DNA from: Phascolarctobacterium sp.
Lineage (GTDB): Bacteria; Bacillota; Negativicutes; Acidaminococcales; Acidaminococcaceae
Reading direction: 5' to 3'
NCBI GenBank assembly: GCA_030523325.1
Contig: JAUNIS010000007.1
Location: forward strand, 217-64,216
DNA: 64,000 nucleotides
Both the position numbers and the translations under genes were made by a program. The notes under the pieces were generated by a model. That model was not told the DNA's origin. It saw only the letters and a program-made list of their open reading frames with translations, and ran no database searches. Positions within the stretch are counted from its first letter, which is position 1. The number at the start of each line of letters is the position of its first letter. Below are positions 61,733 to 64,000 of the stretch, piece by piece.

Positions 61733-61933
61733 AAACAAACACCTTCTTGAGTTTTAAAAATACAGAACACCTTATTTTTATTATAATTTGTTTTTTTCGC
61801 AGGGTCAATCGAACTCGTGCCAAAAAACTTAAAATATAACGTAATAAGCGTTAGTTATTTTCACTAAAAACTGTTCAATTTAAGCGAAAATCCCAGTAAA
61901 CACAAAAAGTATTCACTAGGATTTCGTTTGATT

Positions 61934-62287
61934 TTATAACAAATCGTACACAAATTCCGGAGAAATTTTAAATTCAATATTCCCTTCCTTCAATTGTTTT
62001 ACTATTTTAAGAATTAGAACAGCTTCTCCTTCGGTTATCTTACCGCCAGAATTCAATATACCTTTTGCTTTTATGAAATTACAATTACAAATTTTGGCTA
62101 TAATTTTAATCGTTTCAATATTCGGATTCGCTGAGGCATTAATGAAAACAGAATAAATTGTATCATCCATATAAACAGGACTGTAGTATGTTGTACAAAT
62201 TCCATTTCCACAGTTCGGGCAGCTATAACCACAAGTCTGCTCCTGCTGAAAATAAATCATTTCTTCGTTACATTTTTCACACTTCAT
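61934..62287 (-). CDS. Zinc-ribbon protein, 117 aa, unknown
   Basis: Two CxxC pairs (MKCEKCNEEM, YSCPNCGNGI) form an N-terminal ribbon. The C-terminal helical part (ETIKIIAKICNCNFIKAKGIL) recalls the ribosomal protein L7/L12 C-terminal helix pattern. The start with CAGGAG upstream fits the ribbon; the longer frame adds 21 residues. Directly downstream of nrdD. Confidence 0.7.
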   Translation of the reverse strand: MKCEKCNEEMIYFQQEQTCGYSCPNCGNGICTTYYSPVYMDDTIYSVFINASANPNIETIKIIAKICNCNFIKAKGILNSGGKITEGEAVLILKIVKQLKEGNIEFKISPEFVYDLL

Positions 62288-62380
62288 TTCTTTCTCCTGA
62301 GAATGGAAAATTTCAAAAAGCCCAACTGCTGATACAGTCAGGCTTTTCATTCATATTATTTAATTTTAGAAAATAGTGTT

Positions 62381-64000
62381 TTAAATATGCAGCACGCGTG
62401 CTTTAATCTCTTTCGTCTTACCTTCGTTCCAGAAGTTTTCACCAAGATAACCACAAGTACGACGAGTAACATTCATGAGAGCATGGTCCTTGTTATGACA
62501 TTGCGGGCATTCCCATTCATTATCGTCGTTAATGATGATCTCGCCGTCGTAACCACAAACATGACAGTAGTCGGACTTAGTATTGAATTCTGCATATTGA
62601 ATATTGTCGTAAATAAATTTAACGAGCTCCTCAAGAGCAGGCAGGTTGTGACGCATGTTGGGAATCTCTGCATAAGAAATAGCGCCGCCTGCGGAAATTT
62701 GTTGGAATTGGGATTCAAAAGTAAATTTAGAGAAGACGTCGATAGGTTCACGCACATCTACATGGTAGGAATTGGTGTAGTAACCCTTGTCGGTAACGTC
62801 TTTAATGGTGCCAAAACGTTCCTTGTCGATACGAGCAAAACGATAGCATAAGCTTTCAGCCGGGGTACCATACAAGGAGAAATGCATACCTGTTTGAGCG
62901 CGCCACTTAGCACAAGCACCACTCATACGTTCCATAACTCGAATAGCAAATTCTTCGCCAACCGGATCGGTATGACTTACACCTTTCATGAGCTTGGTAA
63001 CTTCATAAAGACCAATGTAACCTAAAGAAATGGTGGAATAACCGTCCAATAAGAATTTGTCTATCTTTTCGCCTTTTTTTAGACGTGCGATAGCACCATA
63101 TTGCCAATGAATGGGGCTAACGTCAGAACGAACGCCCATCAAAGCATTATGACGGCACATCAATGCTTCGTAACAAAGCTCCAATCTTTCGTCCATCAGC
63201 TTCCAGAACTTCTTTTCGTCGCCATTAGCAAGAATACCGATTTGCGGAAGATTCAAGGAAACAACGCCTTGGTTAAAACGACCTTCGAACTTGTAATTGC
63301 CATTTTCATCCTTCCAAGGAGTCAAGAAGCTGCGGCAACCCATAGGCGCATAAACATTGCCTTCTTTATTTTTACGCATGATTTTGGCGCTAATGTAGTC
63401 GGGATACATGCGTTTTGCAGAGCATTTAACAGCGAGTTTAGTAATATAATCGTACTTGCCGCCCTTGAGACAGTTCAATTCGTCAAGAACATAAACGAGC
63501 TTGGGGAAAGCAGGAGTTACATAAACTCCCTTGTCGTTCTTAATGCCGGTATATCTTTGGCGCAGAATCTCTTCGATGATGAGTGCATTTTCTTCTAAAT
63601 AAGGATCGTCTTCTTTAAGATGCATGAAGAGAGTTACGAAAGGAGATTGACCATTGGTAGTCATCAAAGTATTGATTTGATATTGAATAGTTTGTACGCC
63701 GCCCTTAAGTTCATACATCAAGCGTTCACGTGCAAGCTTTTCAACAGTTTCGTCGTCTAATTTGCCTTCGCTAGCTTCGATGATATTCTTTTTGAATTTT
63801 TCGTAGCTGCGACGCAAATATTTGCCCAGGTGAGAAGTATCAACGGATTGACCGCCGTATTGACTTGAAGCAACAGCTGCGATGATTTGAGTTACAACTG
63901 TGCAAGCAACCTGGAAGCTTCTCGGACTTTCGATGAGCTTGCCATTCATAACGGTGCCATTGTCAAGCATATCGCCGATATTAATAAGACAGCAGTTAAA
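62381..64000 (-). CDS. nrdD: Anaerobic ribonucleoside-triphosphate reductase (partial, 5' end outside)
   Basis: The frame is open to the window edge (FNCCLINIGDMLDNG...), so the gene starts beyond 64000. Present are CHVCGYDGEI and CPQCHNKDHA (zinc site), and the glycyl-radical end RTCGYLGENFWNEGK. Reduces NTPs to dNTPs without oxygen using formate or a thiol. Paired with NrdG at 59730. Confidence 0.96.
   Translation of the reverse strand, partial: FNCCLINIGDMLDNGTVMNGKLIESPRSFQVACTVVTQIIAAVASSQYGGQSVDTSHLGKYLRRSYEKFKKNIIEASEGKLDDETVEKLARERLMYELKGGVQTIQYQINTLMTTNGQSPFVTLFMHLKEDDPYLEENALIIEEILRQRYTGIKNDKGVYVTPAFPKLVYVLDELNCLKGGKYDYITKLAVKCSAKRMYPDYISAKIMRKNKEGNVYAPMGCRSFLTPWKDENGNYKFEGRFNQGVVSLNLPQIGILANGDEKKFWKLMDERLELCYEALMCRHNALMGVRSDVSPIHWQYGAIARLKKGEKIDKFLLDGYSTISLGYIGLYEVTKLMKGVSHTDPVGEEFAIRVMERMSGACAKWRAQTGMHFSLYGTPAESLCYRFARIDKERFGTIKDVTDKGYYTNSYHVDVREPIDVFSKFTFESQFQQISAGGAISYAEIPNMRHNLPALEELVKFIYDNIQYAEFNTKSDYCHVCGYDGEIIINDDNEWECPQCHNKDHALMNVTRRTCGYLGENFWNEGKTKEIKARVLHI

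Overview
The window looks like the chromosome of a Gram-negative, strictly anaerobic member of the Negativicutes (Phascolarctobacterium/Acidaminococcus-like). Two S-layer-homology outer-membrane porins, a beta-barrel autotransporter, two pyruvate:ferredoxin oxidoreductases and the anaerobic ribonucleotide reductase pair NrdD/NrdG all point that way. The assignment comes from gene content only. No rRNA or tRNA gene was seen.

Layout. (1) 0-7.7 kb: a minus-strand type III (III-D-like) CRISPR effector operon with Cas10 (split in two frames at a run of eight A), a Csm3-like Cas7, Csx10, a tandem Cas7 fusion, a Csx19-like protein and a large terminal RAMP protein. (2) 7.9-14.1 kb: a CARF-only protein, a 43-repeat CRISPR array read on the minus strand and ending at a strong terminator, its AT-rich leader, then cas1, cas2 and cas6. 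(3) 14.2-30.3 kb: an accessory island, almost all on the minus strand. It mixes secreted Ala/Gly-rich proteins, tiny membrane peptides, a SpoVK/CbbX-type AAA+ ATPase, ClpP, a tandem Tudor-like protein, an S1-like protein, a second CARF-like protein, a divergent sigma-factor-like protein, and a CARF-HEPN ribonuclease. (4) 30.5-35.2 kb: decayed insertion sequences, a HipB/HipA-like toxin-antitoxin pair and gene fragments. (5) 35.7-64 kb: housekeeping and envelope genes, namely a structured RNA, an HD-GYP protein, two PFOR genes flanking an M20 peptidase, a universal stress protein, CorA, two DUF4143 ATPases, inverted SLH porins, an autotransporter metalloprotease and NrdG/NrdD.

How it may work together. 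Cas10 keeps the GGDD cyclase motif but shows no HD nuclease domain, so immunity should rely on target-RNA cutting by the Cas7 backbone and on cyclic oligoadenylate signalling to CARF proteins, chiefly the CARF-HEPN ribonuclease at 28-30 kb. The most unusual signal is a promoter-like element repeated at least six times in the accessory island. On the minus strand it reads ATGCAGATTTT, then GATATATA-like bases, with exactly 17 bp between TGCAGA and GATAtA. It precedes the AAA+ gene, the Tudor-like gene, the S1-like gene, a 47-aa membrane peptide and two secreted-protein units. Inside the same island lies a 329-aa protein with weak resemblance to sigma regions 2 and 4, driven by an ordinary TTGACA/TAAAAT promoter. 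I propose a locus-specific sigma factor/regulon attached to a type III CRISPR island; this is inference and needs testing.
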